A stretch of DNA of 64,000 nucleotides from Chitinophagales bacterium. GTDB lineage: Bacteria; Bacteroidota; Bacteroidia; Chitinophagales; UBA8649. Location of the stretch: contig JACJYT010000011.1 of the NCBI GenBank assembly GCA_020635975.1, positions 18,343 through 82,342 of the forward strand, given 5' to 3'. Position numbers and translations under genes: made by a program. Shown one piece after another: positions 15,948 to 24,882 of the stretch. Position 1 is the first letter of the stretch; every line of letters begins with the position of its first letter. The notes below the pieces were generated by a model. It searched no databases and was not told the origin of the DNA. It saw only the letters and a list, made by a program, of their open reading frames with translations.

Positions 15948-17642
15948 TTAGAGCTTACGAGTTCTTAACACGGCAAACAACAAAATTGTTCCTAAGAAAA
16001 TGGAAAACAGATAACCAATTAAGGAAAGATACGGAATTCCAACACTGCTTGCAATGTACTTGTCATCCATAGGAGAAATGGCTAGGATGGATGAACTAAT
16101 CATTAATGTAAAGATGATAAAAGCAAGAATAAATCGGTTAATCACTCTATCCATTTTGCGAAGCAAAGGCTCGAGGCCTTGATGTTCTATTTCAAGATGA
16201 AGTTTACCTTGTCTTGTCTTCTTTAAAATAGCTCGCAGTTCAAAGGGAATGCTATTAACTAGTGCCGAAATTTCGCCCATTCTATTCCAAGCTTCTTCGG
16301 CTAGTTTGCTAATGGAGTATTCTTCTTTTAAAAGTTTGAATCCGTAGGGTTGAACAAATTCATTTATATTAAAGTTAGGGTGGATTTGTTTTCCAATGCC
16401 CTCTAATAAGCCCATCGCTCTAAAGATAAGCGTAATGCTTCCTGGTGGTCGCATTTTATATTTGAGCATAATTCCTTGCAAACTAAGAATTAGATCTTCT
16501 ATCTTACTTTCTGATACCTCTAGACTCCCATATTCTTCTATAAGATCTTGCAAGTCGTACTCGAGCATACGAACATTCTCTACCTCGTGACTAATGCACA
16601 ATTTTCTTAAATTGGAGGCCATGTTTTTTGAATCACCTTTGGCCATGGCAACGAAAACTTGTGCAAAAGCCATTTTATCTCTTTGCATCAGTTTGCCTGT
16701 CATTCCAAAATCGATTAGGCAAATTCGTCCATTTTCCTGAATGATAATATTACCAGGGTGTGGGTCAGCATGAAAATAACCAAACTCAAAAATCTGAGTT
16801 AAGTAAATATCCATTCCTCGTTCTGCTATTTTTGTAGGATCTAGATCCCATTCTTTTAGCTGTTCTTGATCTGTGATTTTACAACCTTCGGCATATTCTA
16901 TTATCAAAAGTTTATCTGTAGAGTATTCTCTATATGCGCGAGGAACATAGAAATCTCTTCTACTTTTGTAAAACTTTCTAAAGTGCTCAATGTTACGAGC
17001 TTCATGCTTGTAATCTAGTTCTTTGAGTGTGCTTTTTTCTATTTCTAGAATACTATCTTCAATGGCTTCATAAACTAAACCATTACTTTCTATAGCCCCT
17101 TTTAAATAGGGTAAGAGACTTTTAACTATCTCCAAATCTTGCGATAGAAGTTTGCTTACTCCTGGTCTTCTTAATTTAACTACTACCTCTTCACCAGTTT
17201 TTAGCTTCGCTTTATAAACTTGACCAATGGATGCAGATCCTATTGGTTTTTCATTGAAATACTCAAAGATTTCATCTATAGGTAAAGAGAGTTCTTCTTC
17301 TAATATTTCTTTAGCAACAGAAAATGGAAAGGTCTTCACTTCACTCTGAAGTTTTCTTAATTCTGTAATTAGGCCTTCCGGCAGAATATCGGAGCGATTG
17401 GAAAATATTTGAGCTATTTTAATAGCCGTTGGACCGGCCTCTTCGCAAGCCATACGAGCTCTCTCCCAGGTGCTAGTTTCGCTAACTTTTCTATCGTCTC
17501 TTGTCCAATTAAGTAATAAACGCCTAGGCACTAAGTTTTGAAGGAAAGAATTAAAAACCACATCTTCAAAACCATATTTGATTAGAATCTTTATGATTTG
17601 CCTATATCTGCCTATATGTTTGAAGGTGCCGTCTAACAACAT
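15948..17642 (-). CDS. ABC1/UbiB (AarF) family atypical kinase-like protein
   Basis: A 564-residue member of the ADCK/UbiB family, associated with quinone biosynthesis and lipid homeostasis and located at the inner membrane. AIKIAQIFSNRSDILPEG (about 73-90) is the KxGQ-type inhibitory motif, with A in place of G. SIGQVYKAKLKTGEEVVVKL (about 137-156) has the A-rich loop equivalent and the ATP-binding Lys. ADPHPGNI and LIDFGMTG (about 296-318) are the catalytic and metal-binding loops. Two C-terminal TM helices (about 505-525 and 535-558) match the family. It is downstream of rlmN (34 nt) and upstream of the acyltransferase-like gene. Lipid A or quinone roles are possible; the family's direct reaction is debated. 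Confidence 0.9.
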   Translation of the reverse strand: MLLDGTFKHIGRYRQIIKILIKYGFEDVVFNSFLQNLVPRRLLLNWTRDDRKVSETSTWERARMACEEAGPTAIKIAQIFSNRSDILPEGLITELRKLQSEVKTFPFSVAKEILEEELSLPIDEIFEYFNEKPIGSASIGQVYKAKLKTGEEVVVKLRRPGVSKLLSQDLEIVKSLLPYLKGAIESNGLVYEAIEDSILEIEKSTLKELDYKHEARNIEHFRKFYKSRRDFYVPRAYREYSTDKLLIIEYAEGCKITDQEQLKEWDLDPTKIAERGMDIYLTQIFEFGYFHADPHPGNIIIQENGRICLIDFGMTGKLMQRDKMAFAQVFVAMAKGDSKNMASNLRKLCISHEVENVRMLEYDLQDLIEEYGSLEVSESKIEDLILSLQGIMLKYKMRPPGSITLIFRAMGLLEGIGKQIHPNFNINEFVQPYGFKLLKEEYSISKLAEEAWNRMGEISALVNSIPFELRAILKKTRQGKLHLEIEHQGLEPLLRKMDRVINRFILAFIIFTLMISSSILAISPMDDKYIASSVGIPYLSLIGYLFSIFLGTILLFAVLRTRKL

Positions 17643-17676
17643 TCTGTAAAAATAATATTATTGCAATGAAAACAAA

Positions 17677-18705
17677 CTATTTATTAGCCAATTGTCCGCA
17701 AGCAGCATCTATATCTTCGCCTCTACTAATCCTCACTTTAGCTGTTACTCCGTTTGTCTCCAAATATTTTATAAAGGCATCTCTATTTCCTTTTTTTGCC
17801 TTATTTAACACTACGCCCTCCACCTGATTATATTCTATGATGTTTACAAAAGCGGGAACCTGACGACAGAGTTTTAACAGGTCTTTGGCATCTTCCAAGC
17901 TATCATTGAAATCTTCGAAAATTATATATTCGTAGGTGATTTTGTTGCCTGTTTTTTGATAAAAGTATTGGAGCGCTTCTATTACTTCTTCAATAGAATT
18001 GCTTTTATTAATGCCCATTATTTTATCTCTTTTTTCATTACTTGGAGCATGAAGCGACCAAGCAAGTTTAAAAGCTTTTCCTTCATCTGCTAATCGCTTT
18101 ATTCCTCGAGCAATACCAACAGTAGAAAGCGTAATTCTTCTTGGAGCCATCCCTAGTCCGCTAGGAGAAGTTATTTTGTCGATTGCGCTCATAACATTGT
18201 CGTAGTTAAGCAATGGTTCCCCCATTCCCATAAACACAATATTACTAAGAGCTAAATTATAATTCTCTTGGGCTTTTTGGTTTAGAAGAACAACTTGGTC
18301 GTAAATTTCTCCCGGACCAAGATTCCTTTCTCTTTTTATCATTCCTGTTGCACAAAAGGCGCAACTAAGTGTGCAACCTACTTGAGAAGAAACACAAGCT
18401 GTCATTCTTTTATCGCTAGGAATTAATACACCTTCTATAAGTCGATTGTCGTAAAGATTAAAAGCTAGTTTAATTGTTCCATCTATACTTTTTTGCTCCA
18501 TAGCGATAGAAGCATTTCTAATTTCATAGTGCTCGCTCAAATGCTTTCTTAAGTCTTTAGGAAGGTTTGTCATTAACTCAATATCATTCAAACCTTTGTT
18601 CCATAACCAATCATAAAGCTGTTTTGCTCTGAATTTTGGTTGCTTTAAATCTAGAAACAAGTCTTCAAGTTCTTTTTGGGATAATATTCTTAGGTCTTTT
18701 TTCAA
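17677..18705 (-). CDS. rlmN: 23S rRNA (adenine2503-C2)-methyltransferase RlmN
   Basis: A 342-residue radical-SAM enzyme that methylates A2503 of 23S rRNA and A37 of some tRNAs. The cluster-binding motif is C111-x3-C115-x2-C118 (CTLSCAFC). MGMGEPLLNYDNV (near 160) contacts SAM, and the mechanistic C-terminal Cys lies in AACGQL near 337. The N-terminal helix-rich domain (1-90) binds RNA. The start must be TTG at 18705: there is no ATG before a stop codon upstream in frame, and the translated N-terminus KKDLRILSQKELEDLF begins as in relatives. The UbiB-like gene follows after 34 nt. Confidence 0.93.
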   Translation of the reverse strand: MKKDLRILSQKELEDLFLDLKQPKFRAKQLYDWLWNKGLNDIELMTNLPKDLRKHLSEHYEIRNASIAMEQKSIDGTIKLAFNLYDNRLIEGVLIPSDKRMTACVSSQVGCTLSCAFCATGMIKRERNLGPGEIYDQVVLLNQKAQENYNLALSNIVFMGMGEPLLNYDNVMSAIDKITSPSGLGMAPRRITLSTVGIARGIKRLADEGKAFKLAWSLHAPSNEKRDKIMGINKSNSIEEVIEALQYFYQKTGNKITYEYIIFEDFNDSLEDAKDLLKLCRQVPAFVNIIEYNQVEGVVLNKAKKGNRDAFIKYLETNGVTAKVRISRGEDIDAACGQLANK

Positions 18706-18829
18706 TTGATAATCAGTCTTTTAAGTCGATAAGGAAAGAATCTTTTAAGAAAACAAAAAATTCTTTGAAACAAAGTTAATCCGACTAGCGTAAATCTCCG
18801 TATATAATCAAAACGAAAAACTTACGACC

Positions 18830-19231
18830 ATGAAAAAATTTACCTTATTCTTTAGTATTTTATTCTCTGTTATCGCTTTTCAAACTTTCGCTCAAGAAAA
18901 TCCTTACTTCATTATAGAAGAAGATGGTGCGAATTATGATATGTATTTGAAAGTGGAAAATGCTTCTAATCTTCAAGCGATTACTATTACTGGATATTCT
19001 AGTATTTCTGGAAAAACTGAAAGAATTAAGGTAGACATCAGTGGTTCTGATATTGATCAATTAAGCAATAACATAGCTAAAATCAATCAGCTAAGTAAAG
19101 AAAATGATATTGCTGTTTATCATTTATCTACTCTAGATAAGCAAGGAAATTTGATTGATTATCCTTCAGTAGAAATTATGTTCCCTTCTAGTTATTTAGA
19201 GACCTACGAAACGGTAGCTTTAGCAGACTAG
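18830..19231 (+). CDS. Small exported protein of unknown function
   Basis: A 133-residue protein that I do not recognise. A clear Sec signal peptide (MKKFTLFFSILFSVIAFQTFA, cleavage before Q22 or E23) is followed by a roughly 110-residue beta-rich domain without cysteines. Segments such as NPYFIIEEDGANYDMYLKVENAS look like a single beta-sandwich or PLAT-like fold, but this is a weak impression. There is no lipobox and no T9SS-type C-terminal signal, so it is periplasmic or secreted. Its TAG stop at 19229-19231 overlaps the converging stop of the glycosyltransferase gene within a shared CTAG. It stands alone, with rlmN divergent upstream. Confidence 0.65.
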   Translation: MKKFTLFFSILFSVIAFQTFAQENPYFIIEEDGANYDMYLKVENASNLQAITITGYSSISGKTERIKVDISGSDIDQLSNNIAKINQLSKENDIAVYHLSTLDKQGNLIDYPSVEIMFPSSYLETYETVALAD

Positions 19232-21186
19232 TTACCTAAGTTTCTTAAGTTTTTCAAAATTATTTGTAAGTCGAGATTAACACTATAGTTTTTAGCATAC
19301 AAAAGGTTTAAGCGTTTAAGGCTTAAACCTTTTTCTTTTTTACTTGAATCGAATGGACTAAGCACTCCTTCTTTAATTTTAGGAAGTTTATAGCTTTCGG
19401 TTTTTTCATTATTTTGGGAATAGCCTACCCAAGTTTTTTTGCCAAATAAGATTTGAAAAAGATTGGAAAGGTAGTTTAACTTGTTTTCAACTAGCCAAAT
19501 ATTTATAGCTAAACTGAGAATTAGAAGTACGCAAATTCCTAGGTCCAACAATCGTTTTGATATGGCCGATCGCTTACTAGCAATTTTTAAATTTACATCT
19601 ATCGCATAGAGGTCTCCAGCAGAGTTCTTCGAATTACTTCCTATTATACTCAAACTTTCTTGAGGAAGAATCTTATAGTTAAGTTCGTTTCCTAATTCGG
19701 TCATTAGGGCGATAATTTTATCGCTCGGAACGTCTTTATTGCAAAAGATAAGTTCTTCAATCTTGTATAGAGAAACGATATCTTTCAAGTTAAGGAAGTC
19801 TCCAAGAAGTGGATCTGATTGGAAGCTACCATCATAGTTTATGAAGCCTACAAACTCAACATTCTCTGCACTTTCATTTAGCAAGGATAGTGCCCTTTGT
19901 GATTCTGATTCATTTCCAACTATCGCCAATTTTGTTTTATCATTAAGTTGGAAAACTGCTTTTTTGTGCCATATGAAATGATATAAAAATCGGTGAGCAT
20001 GCATAGTAAGAATAGTAAAAGCCCCCCCTAAGAGTATAATGGCTCTTGAATATCGCAACTTCTCTGGAAAGAAACCATAAATTGCTGCAATTACTAAGGT
20101 TCCGATTAAAACACCTTTCCAAATGGCTTTAGTTTTATAAGCTTTGTCGTAGATTCCCGATAGGGCCCCAGAAAGTATCCACACGAGCACATAGAACGGC
20201 AGTACATAGATAAAAAATTCTTTAGGGTAATACGCAGCACTACCTTTTACCTCTAGGCCGTATAAAAAGGCTATACCAAAAATCCCTAGATAGGAAGTAG
20301 TAAAATCTAGGATGGTCATTAAACTTTGCTTGAAATAATTATTAAGTAGGGTCAATCCCCCTTTAATAAAAATTGCGAAGTAGATAATAAAACTATATAG
20401 TTTGGCTTGATTAGGGCTGTAGTGTTTTTTTGCAAAAATCAGCATGGCCTCGTAAAAAACTTTGACATAATTTAAGCTGCCTTTTTTGGTGCTTTCGCCC
20501 TTATAATGTATGATGCTAGTATCGGCTAAATAATAATTTTTATAGCCATTTTTTAAAACTTGATAGCTTAGATCTATATCTTCTCCGTACATAAAGTAAT
20601 CTTCGTCGAAGCCACCAATTTTTTGTAGCAAGTCTGCTCTGAAAAACATAAATGCACCAGATAGAACTTCTACTTGGTGATTTTCATTTTGGTCTAAGTA
20701 GGCCAAATGATATTTCCCAAAAACTTTGGATTTCGGGAAAAGACTGGAAAGTCCCAACATTTTATAAAGTGCCACGCTAGGAGTTGGAATGGAACGTTTT
20801 GATTCTGGCAGGAAATTGCCTTTACCATCGATCATTTTAACTCCAATAGCACCACAATCTTTGGTTTTTTCCATGAAATCAATACAAACTTGGAGAGTAT
20901 TATTTTGAACCAAAGTATCCGGATTAAGGAGAAGAAGGTACTTTCCTTTTGCTATGGAGATTCCCTGATTATTAGCTCTACCAAAACCAACATTTTCTTG
21001 GTTCGCGATAAGGGTAATTTCGGGAAATTTCTTTTGAAGCATTTCAACGGAGTCGTCCTGAGAAGCATTGTCTATAACTATGATCTCAATAACTAAATTG
21101 CTACTTGCTTCTTTAATAGAAAGTATGGCCTGTTCAATGAAATAGCGAACATTATAATTTACAATTATTATAGAAACATCTACCAT
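19228..21186 (-). CDS. Family 2 glycosyltransferase fused to a degenerate phosphoglycosyltransferase-like region
   Basis: A 652-residue inner-membrane protein. Residues 1-about 250 are a GT-A family 2 glycosyltransferase of the rhamnosyltransferase-like type (VSIIIVNYNVRYFIEQAI; N-P-D at LLLNPDTL; GAFMFFRADLLQKIGGFDEDYFMYGEDIDLS). TM segments follow (about 265-400), then a Rossmann-like region (about 410-520, LAIVGNES) as in the CoA-binding-3 domain of polyprenyl phosphoglycosyltransferases. The tail (540-652) begins S-K-R-L-L-D, as bacterial sugar transferases do, and ends YAKNYSVNLDLQIILKNL, but the catalytic region between is missing. The start ATG overlaps the recN stop as TGATG. It probably adds a sugar to an envelope glycan; acceptor unknown. 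Confidence 0.8.
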   Translation of the reverse strand: MVDVSIIIVNYNVRYFIEQAILSIKEASSNLVIEIIVIDNASQDDSVEMLQKKFPEITLIANQENVGFGRANNQGISIAKGKYLLLLNPDTLVQNNTLQVCIDFMEKTKDCGAIGVKMIDGKGNFLPESKRSIPTPSVALYKMLGLSSLFPKSKVFGKYHLAYLDQNENHQVEVLSGAFMFFRADLLQKIGGFDEDYFMYGEDIDLSYQVLKNGYKNYYLADTSIIHYKGESTKKGSLNYVKVFYEAMLIFAKKHYSPNQAKLYSFIIYFAIFIKGGLTLLNNYFKQSLMTILDFTTSYLGIFGIAFLYGLEVKGSAAYYPKEFFIYVLPFYVLVWILSGALSGIYDKAYKTKAIWKGVLIGTLVIAAIYGFFPEKLRYSRAIILLGGAFTILTMHAHRFLYHFIWHKKAVFQLNDKTKLAIVGNESESQRALSLLNESAENVEFVGFINYDGSFQSDPLLGDFLNLKDIVSLYKIEELIFCNKDVPSDKIIALMTELGNELNYKILPQESLSIIGSNSKNSAGDLYAIDVNLKIASKRSAISKRLLDLGICVLLILSLAINIWLVENKLNYLSNLFQILFGKKTWVGYSQNNEKTESYKLPKIKEGVLSPFDSSKKEKGLSLKRLNLLYAKNYSVNLDLQIILKNLRNLGN

Positions 21187-22841
21187 CAATTATTAATTAG
21201 ACTTCTAGCATTGCTTAAGGATTCTTCAGAAATAGTTTCTCCACTCAACATTCTAGCAATGGCTTTTACGTGTTGATCGGGATCTAACTTAATAATATTA
21301 GTCTCAGTGATATTTTTTTCTTCATTTTTATAAATGAAAAGATGATGTTCTGCGCGTGCCGCAATTTGAGGGAGATGGGTTATCGCAATAAGTTGGTGAC
21401 CTTGACTTATTTCTCGGAAAACTTCGGCAACTTTTGCAGCAACTTCTCCAGATATGCCCGTATCGATTTCATCAAAAATTAGACTCGGAAGAGCGGTGTT
21501 TTTTGCTAATAAGGCTTGAATGCTTAACATTACTCTAGAAAGTTCTCCTCCTGAGGCTACCTTGTTCAAGGCAGTTGGAGGAAAGCCTTTGTTGGCGTTA
21601 AATTTAAACAGAATTTGCTCATTGCCCGCTTTACTATACTCTTCTTTTCTAGTAAGTTCAATTTGGAAAACCGCATTTGGCATGCCAATTTTACTTAAAC
21701 TTTTTTGGATGGTGTTTTCCATCTCAGGTATTGCTTTTACTCGAGATAAATGCAAAATTTGAGCGGCGTTTATCATGGCTTTTTCTGCTGCTTCTCTGTC
21801 TTTGCGGATTTGTACAAGTTGATCTTGTTTTGAATCAATAGATCGAGTTTTTAGTTCTAAGTCCTTTCTAAGCTCTTCTAATTCTTCTAAAGAACTAAGT
21901 TGATGTTTTCTAAGTAAACGATTTGCCTCATTCACCTGTTGTTCGAGAATGGTGTATCTTTCTGGATCGAATTCAGCATTCTCCGCTAAATTTTCAAGTT
22001 CCTTTTTGAGATCGTCTAATTCAATAATACAGCTATTAATTCTATTTGCAAGTTCCTGATAATCTTTACCGTAGTTACTGAGGTCTTTAAGTTCATGAAA
22101 GGCTTGAAGCAAGATTTGAAGTGCCGACTGTTCTGGGCTATCTAAGTAAGCAACAGAGGTATATAACTTACTTTTTATGCTCTCCACGTTTTTTAATGCA
22201 TCTAATTCTTCTTCTAATTCTTCTAAAGAAAGCTGCTCTAGCTTTGCATCAATAATTTCTTGCAACTGAAAACTGTAGAAATCAAAATCCTGCTGTAATT
22301 GTGAAGTTTCAAGTTCTAATTCTTTGAGACTCTTATTCAGTTTTTGAAAATTTTGAAATTGATCTTTGTATTGGTTGAGCTCTTTTTCGTTTTTAGCTAC
22401 TAAATCTAGAATAGCTAATTGATAGCTTTCTTTGTTTAGTTCTTGAGTTTCATGTTGCGAATGTAGATTTACTAACTTGCTCGCTAATAGTTTTAAAGTC
22501 TCTAAGTTTACCGGTGTATCATTAATGAAGGCTCTTGATTTACCACTTGCACTTATTTCTCTGCGTATAGTTGTATAGTCTGCATAATCTAAATCGAGTT
22601 TGTCAAAAAGTTTTTGAAGCTTGTAAGTACGAATATCGAAACAAGCTTCAACGGTACATTTGTCATCTGCGCGATACAAAGATTTAGCATCTGCTCTTTC
22701 TCCAAGACACAAGGATAAAGCACCAATCAGAATAGACTTACCTGCTCCGGTTTCACCAGTGATAATGTTTAATCCTTTGTCGAATTCTACGACAACATGA
22801 CTAATAATAGCGTAATTTTTTATTTCTATGGATTGAAGCAT
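21186..22841 (-). CDS. recN: DNA repair protein RecN
   Basis: A 551-residue SMC-like ATPase for double-strand break repair, acting with RecA at damaged DNA. The Walker A motif is GETGAGKSILIG (about 29-40). The coiled-coil arms span about 150-360 (rich in Leu/Glu heptads such as LEELEEELDAL). The ABC-type signature NKVASGGELSRVMLSI lies near 425, and Walker B LPSLIFDEIDTGISG near 460, followed by the H-loop ITHLPQIAARA. The length is normal. The glycosyltransferase gene is translationally coupled downstream. A TAATTTTG -7 box 10 nt before the ATG gives the gene its own promoter. Confidence 0.95.
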   Translation of the reverse strand: MLQSIEIKNYAIISHVVVEFDKGLNIITGETGAGKSILIGALSLCLGERADAKSLYRADDKCTVEACFDIRTYKLQKLFDKLDLDYADYTTIRREISASGKSRAFINDTPVNLETLKLLASKLVNLHSQHETQELNKESYQLAILDLVAKNEKELNQYKDQFQNFQKLNKSLKELELETSQLQQDFDFYSFQLQEIIDAKLEQLSLEELEEELDALKNVESIKSKLYTSVAYLDSPEQSALQILLQAFHELKDLSNYGKDYQELANRINSCIIELDDLKKELENLAENAEFDPERYTILEQQVNEANRLLRKHQLSSLEELEELRKDLELKTRSIDSKQDQLVQIRKDREAAEKAMINAAQILHLSRVKAIPEMENTIQKSLSKIGMPNAVFQIELTRKEEYSKAGNEQILFKFNANKGFPPTALNKVASGGELSRVMLSIQALLAKNTALPSLIFDEIDTGISGEVAAKVAEVFREISQGHQLIAITHLPQIAARAEHHLFIYKNEEKNITETNIIKLDPDQHVKAIARMLSGETISEESLSNARSLINN

Positions 22842-22851
22842 ATAGGCACTG

Positions 22852-22859
22852 CAAAATTA
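22852..22859 (-). promoter_or_regulatory. Promoter -7 box for recN
   Basis: The minus strand reads TAATTTTG, matching TAnnTTTG, 10 nt upstream of the recN ATG. No clear -33 TTTG is visible at the expected distance. Confidence 0.45.
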
Positions 22860-22943
22860 GGAAAATAGATAAAAGGAAAATGTAAATACTAGTAAAATTT
22901 AGTGCGTGTATTATTCTAGGCTAAACTTGTTCAGTTTAACTTA

Positions 22944-22975
22944 GAAAAAAACCCTTGAAGTAATTCAAGGGTTTT
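22944..22975 (-). terminator. Rho-independent terminator after recA
   Basis: On the minus strand a 12-bp perfect stem (arms 22964-22975 and 22948-22959) closes on a 4-nt loop and is followed by a run of T residues ending near 22944. It lies 14 nt after the recA stop, as expected of a strong intrinsic terminator. Confidence 0.9.
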
Positions 22976-22989
22976 CACAATTTAAAATT

Positions 22990-24015
22990 TTAATCTTCAG
23001 AGCCCGGCTCGTCTTTCAAAATCGGACTATTAATTAATGCTGTCCTGATTTTGCCTTCAATCTCTTCGGCTAATTCTGGATTGTCTCTAAGTAAATCTTT
23101 TACACCTTCTCTACCTTGACCGAGTTTCGTATCGCTGTAACTGTACCAAGAGCCACTTTTTTGCAAGATGTTTAGATCTACTCCAAGGTCAATAATTTCT
23201 CCAATTTTAGAAATTCCTTCTCCATACATGATATCAAATTCAGCTTTTCTAAAAGGTGGAGCCATCTTGTTTTTTACTACTTTAACTCTTGTTCTATTAC
23301 CTGTTAGGTCTTCTTTGTCTTTGATTTGTCCGATTCTTCTTATATCCAAACGAATGGAAGAATAGAACTTAAGTGCATTTCCTCCTGTAGTAGTTTCCGG
23401 ATTGCCAAACATAACCCCAATTTTATCTCTCAATTGGTTAATGAAGATGCAGCAACAACCCGTTTTATTAATACTTCCTGTCAATTTTCTCATCGCTTGC
23501 GACATTAAGCGCGCTTGTAAACCCATTTTAGAATCGCCCATATCGCCCTCTAATTCACTTCTTGGAACCAAGGCGGCAACAGAGTCAATCACGCAAATAT
23601 CTATAGCTCCAGAGCGAATTAAATGCTCTGTAATATCTAAGGCTTGTTCTCCGTCATCTGGTTGAGAAATAAGTAGTTCATCCACATTTACCCCTAATTT
23701 TTCTGCATAGCTCTTATCAAATGCATGTTCAGCATCAATAAAGGCTGCAATACCACCTCTTTTTTGTACTTCGGCAATTGCGTGGATTGCTAGGGTTGTT
23801 TTACCAGAAGATTCTGGTCCGTATATTTCGACTACTCTTCCTCTAGGGAACCCGCCAATTCCTAAAGCCGCGTCTAGGGTGATAGAACCAGTTGAAATGG
23901 TTTCTGCCTCTACAACAGGAGAATCGCCTAATCGCATTACAGTTCCTTTACCATAAGTTTTGTCTAGCTTATCTAGAGTTAATTTAAGCGCTTTTAATTT
24001 TTCGTTATCTGCCAT
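22990..24015 (-). CDS. recA: Recombinase RecA
   Basis: A 341-residue recombinase forming ATP-dependent filaments on ssDNA, needed for homologous recombination. The Walker A motif is GPESSGKTTLAIHA (65-78). IDAEHAFDKSYAEKLGV lies at about 92-108, Walker B is ICVIDSVAALVPRSELEGD (about 140-158), loop L1 MGLQARLMSQAMRKL follows, and loop L2 NPETTTGGNALKFYSSIRLDI lies near 205. The C-terminal acidic tail (DEPGSED) is present. Gene length is typical. It has its own -7 box at 24055 and its own terminator, so it is monocistronic. A perfect 27-bp dyad lies just upstream of the promoter box. Confidence 0.97.
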   Translation of the reverse strand: MADNEKLKALKLTLDKLDKTYGKGTVMRLGDSPVVEAETISTGSITLDAALGIGGFPRGRVVEIYGPESSGKTTLAIHAIAEVQKRGGIAAFIDAEHAFDKSYAEKLGVNVDELLISQPDDGEQALDITEHLIRSGAIDICVIDSVAALVPRSELEGDMGDSKMGLQARLMSQAMRKLTGSINKTGCCCIFINQLRDKIGVMFGNPETTTGGNALKFYSSIRLDIRRIGQIKDKEDLTGNRTRVKVVKNKMAPPFRKAEFDIMYGEGISKIGEIIDLGVDLNILQKSGSWYSYSDTKLGQGREGVKDLLRDNPELAEEIEGKIRTALINSPILKDEPGSED

Positions 24016-24054
24016 AATTTATCTTTTATCTTGTTCGTACTATGTTTATTGTTA

Positions 24055-24062
24055 CAAAGCTA
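24055..24062 (-). promoter_or_regulatory. Promoter -7 box for recA
   Basis: The minus strand reads TAGCTTTG, matching TAnnTTTG, 39 nt upstream of the recA ATG. No TTTG is seen at the -33 position; the dyad 24068-24094 occupies that region instead. Confidence 0.5.
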
Positions 24063-24067
24063 CTTAG

Positions 24068-24094
24068 TCTAAACGCAATGAATTTGCGTTTAGA
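24068..24094. promoter_or_regulatory. Perfect 11-bp inverted repeat upstream of recA (candidate operator)
   Basis: TCTAAACGCAA at 24068-24078 and its exact complement at 24084-24094 flank a 5-nt centre. The repeat lies directly upstream of the recA -7 box, covering the -33 region, and 14 nt after the xthA stop. On the minus strand the hairpin is not followed by a T-run, so it is a poor intrinsic terminator for xthA and could instead be a protein-binding site controlling recA. Confidence 0.5.
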
Positions 24095-24107
24095 TAAAAA
24101 GCTAAAT

Positions 24108-24872
24108 TTAATTTTTAATACTTAATGCTACTGGACAATGATCAGAACCGTATATCTCATTATAAATTTCTGCATTCTCCATTTTTTCCTTGAAAAATTC
24201 GCTTACAAGAAAGTAATCAATCCTCCAGCCTACGTTTCGCTCTCTTGCTCCAGCTCTATAACTCCACCAGCTATATTTAATTTTCTCAGGATGAAAATAT
24301 CTAAAGCTGTCTATAAACCCACTTTTTAATAAATTGTTCATCCCGTCAATTTCTTCTTGCATGTAGCCTGCACTTTTATTGTAATTGGATTTTGGGTTAG
24401 CAAGATCTATATCGGTATTTGCAACATTAAAATCACCGCAAACAATCACTGCCTTTGTTTTTTCTAAATTTTTTAAATAAGCTAAAAAGTCTTTATCCCA
24501 CTTTTGTCTGTATGTCAGTCTTTTTAATTCACTTCCCGAGTTAGGTACGTAGACATTAACCAAGTAGAAATCTTCATATTCTGCACAAAGCACTCTTCCT
24601 TCTGTATCATGAACATCAATCTGAATATCTCTACTAATAGACAAAGGCTCCTTTTTACTTAGAATTGCAACTCCAGAATAACCTTTTTTCTCTGCAGAAT
24701 TACAATAAATTCTATAATTTTTAAGCTCGCTTAAGCTTTCCAAAACTTGCTCGTCTTGCGCCTTGGTTTCTTGCAAACACAAAACGTCTGCTTGCATTGT
24801 AGAAACGGATTTAAAAAAATCTTTCTTTACAATTGCTCTAACTCCATTTACATTAAAAGAAATTAATTTCAT
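24108..24872 (-). CDS. xthA: Exodeoxyribonuclease III / AP endonuclease
   Basis: A 254-residue Mg-dependent 3'-5' exonuclease and apurinic endonuclease for base-excision repair. It starts MKLISFNVNGVRA; the metal-binding Glu is in LCLQETKAQ (about 33-41), GDFNVANTDIDLA (about 145-157) supplies the catalytic Asp and Asn, and GSDHCPVALSI at the end gives the catalytic His. RAGARERNVGWRIDYFLVS is the xthA-type substrate loop. I chose ATG 24872: an in-frame start 45 nt upstream overlaps the preceding lipoprotein gene and adds residues no relative has. It follows that lipoprotein gene by 10 nt and lies upstream of recA on the same strand. Confidence 0.93.
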   Translation of the reverse strand: MKLISFNVNGVRAIVKKDFFKSVSTMQADVLCLQETKAQDEQVLESLSELKNYRIYCNSAEKKGYSGVAILSKKEPLSISRDIQIDVHDTEGRVLCAEYEDFYLVNVYVPNSGSELKRLTYRQKWDKDFLAYLKNLEKTKAVIVCGDFNVANTDIDLANPKSNYNKSAGYMQEEIDGMNNLLKSGFIDSFRYFHPEKIKYSWWSYRAGARERNVGWRIDYFLVSEFFKEKMENAEIYNEIYGSDHCPVALSIKN

Positions 24873-24882
24873 ATTATCTTGA

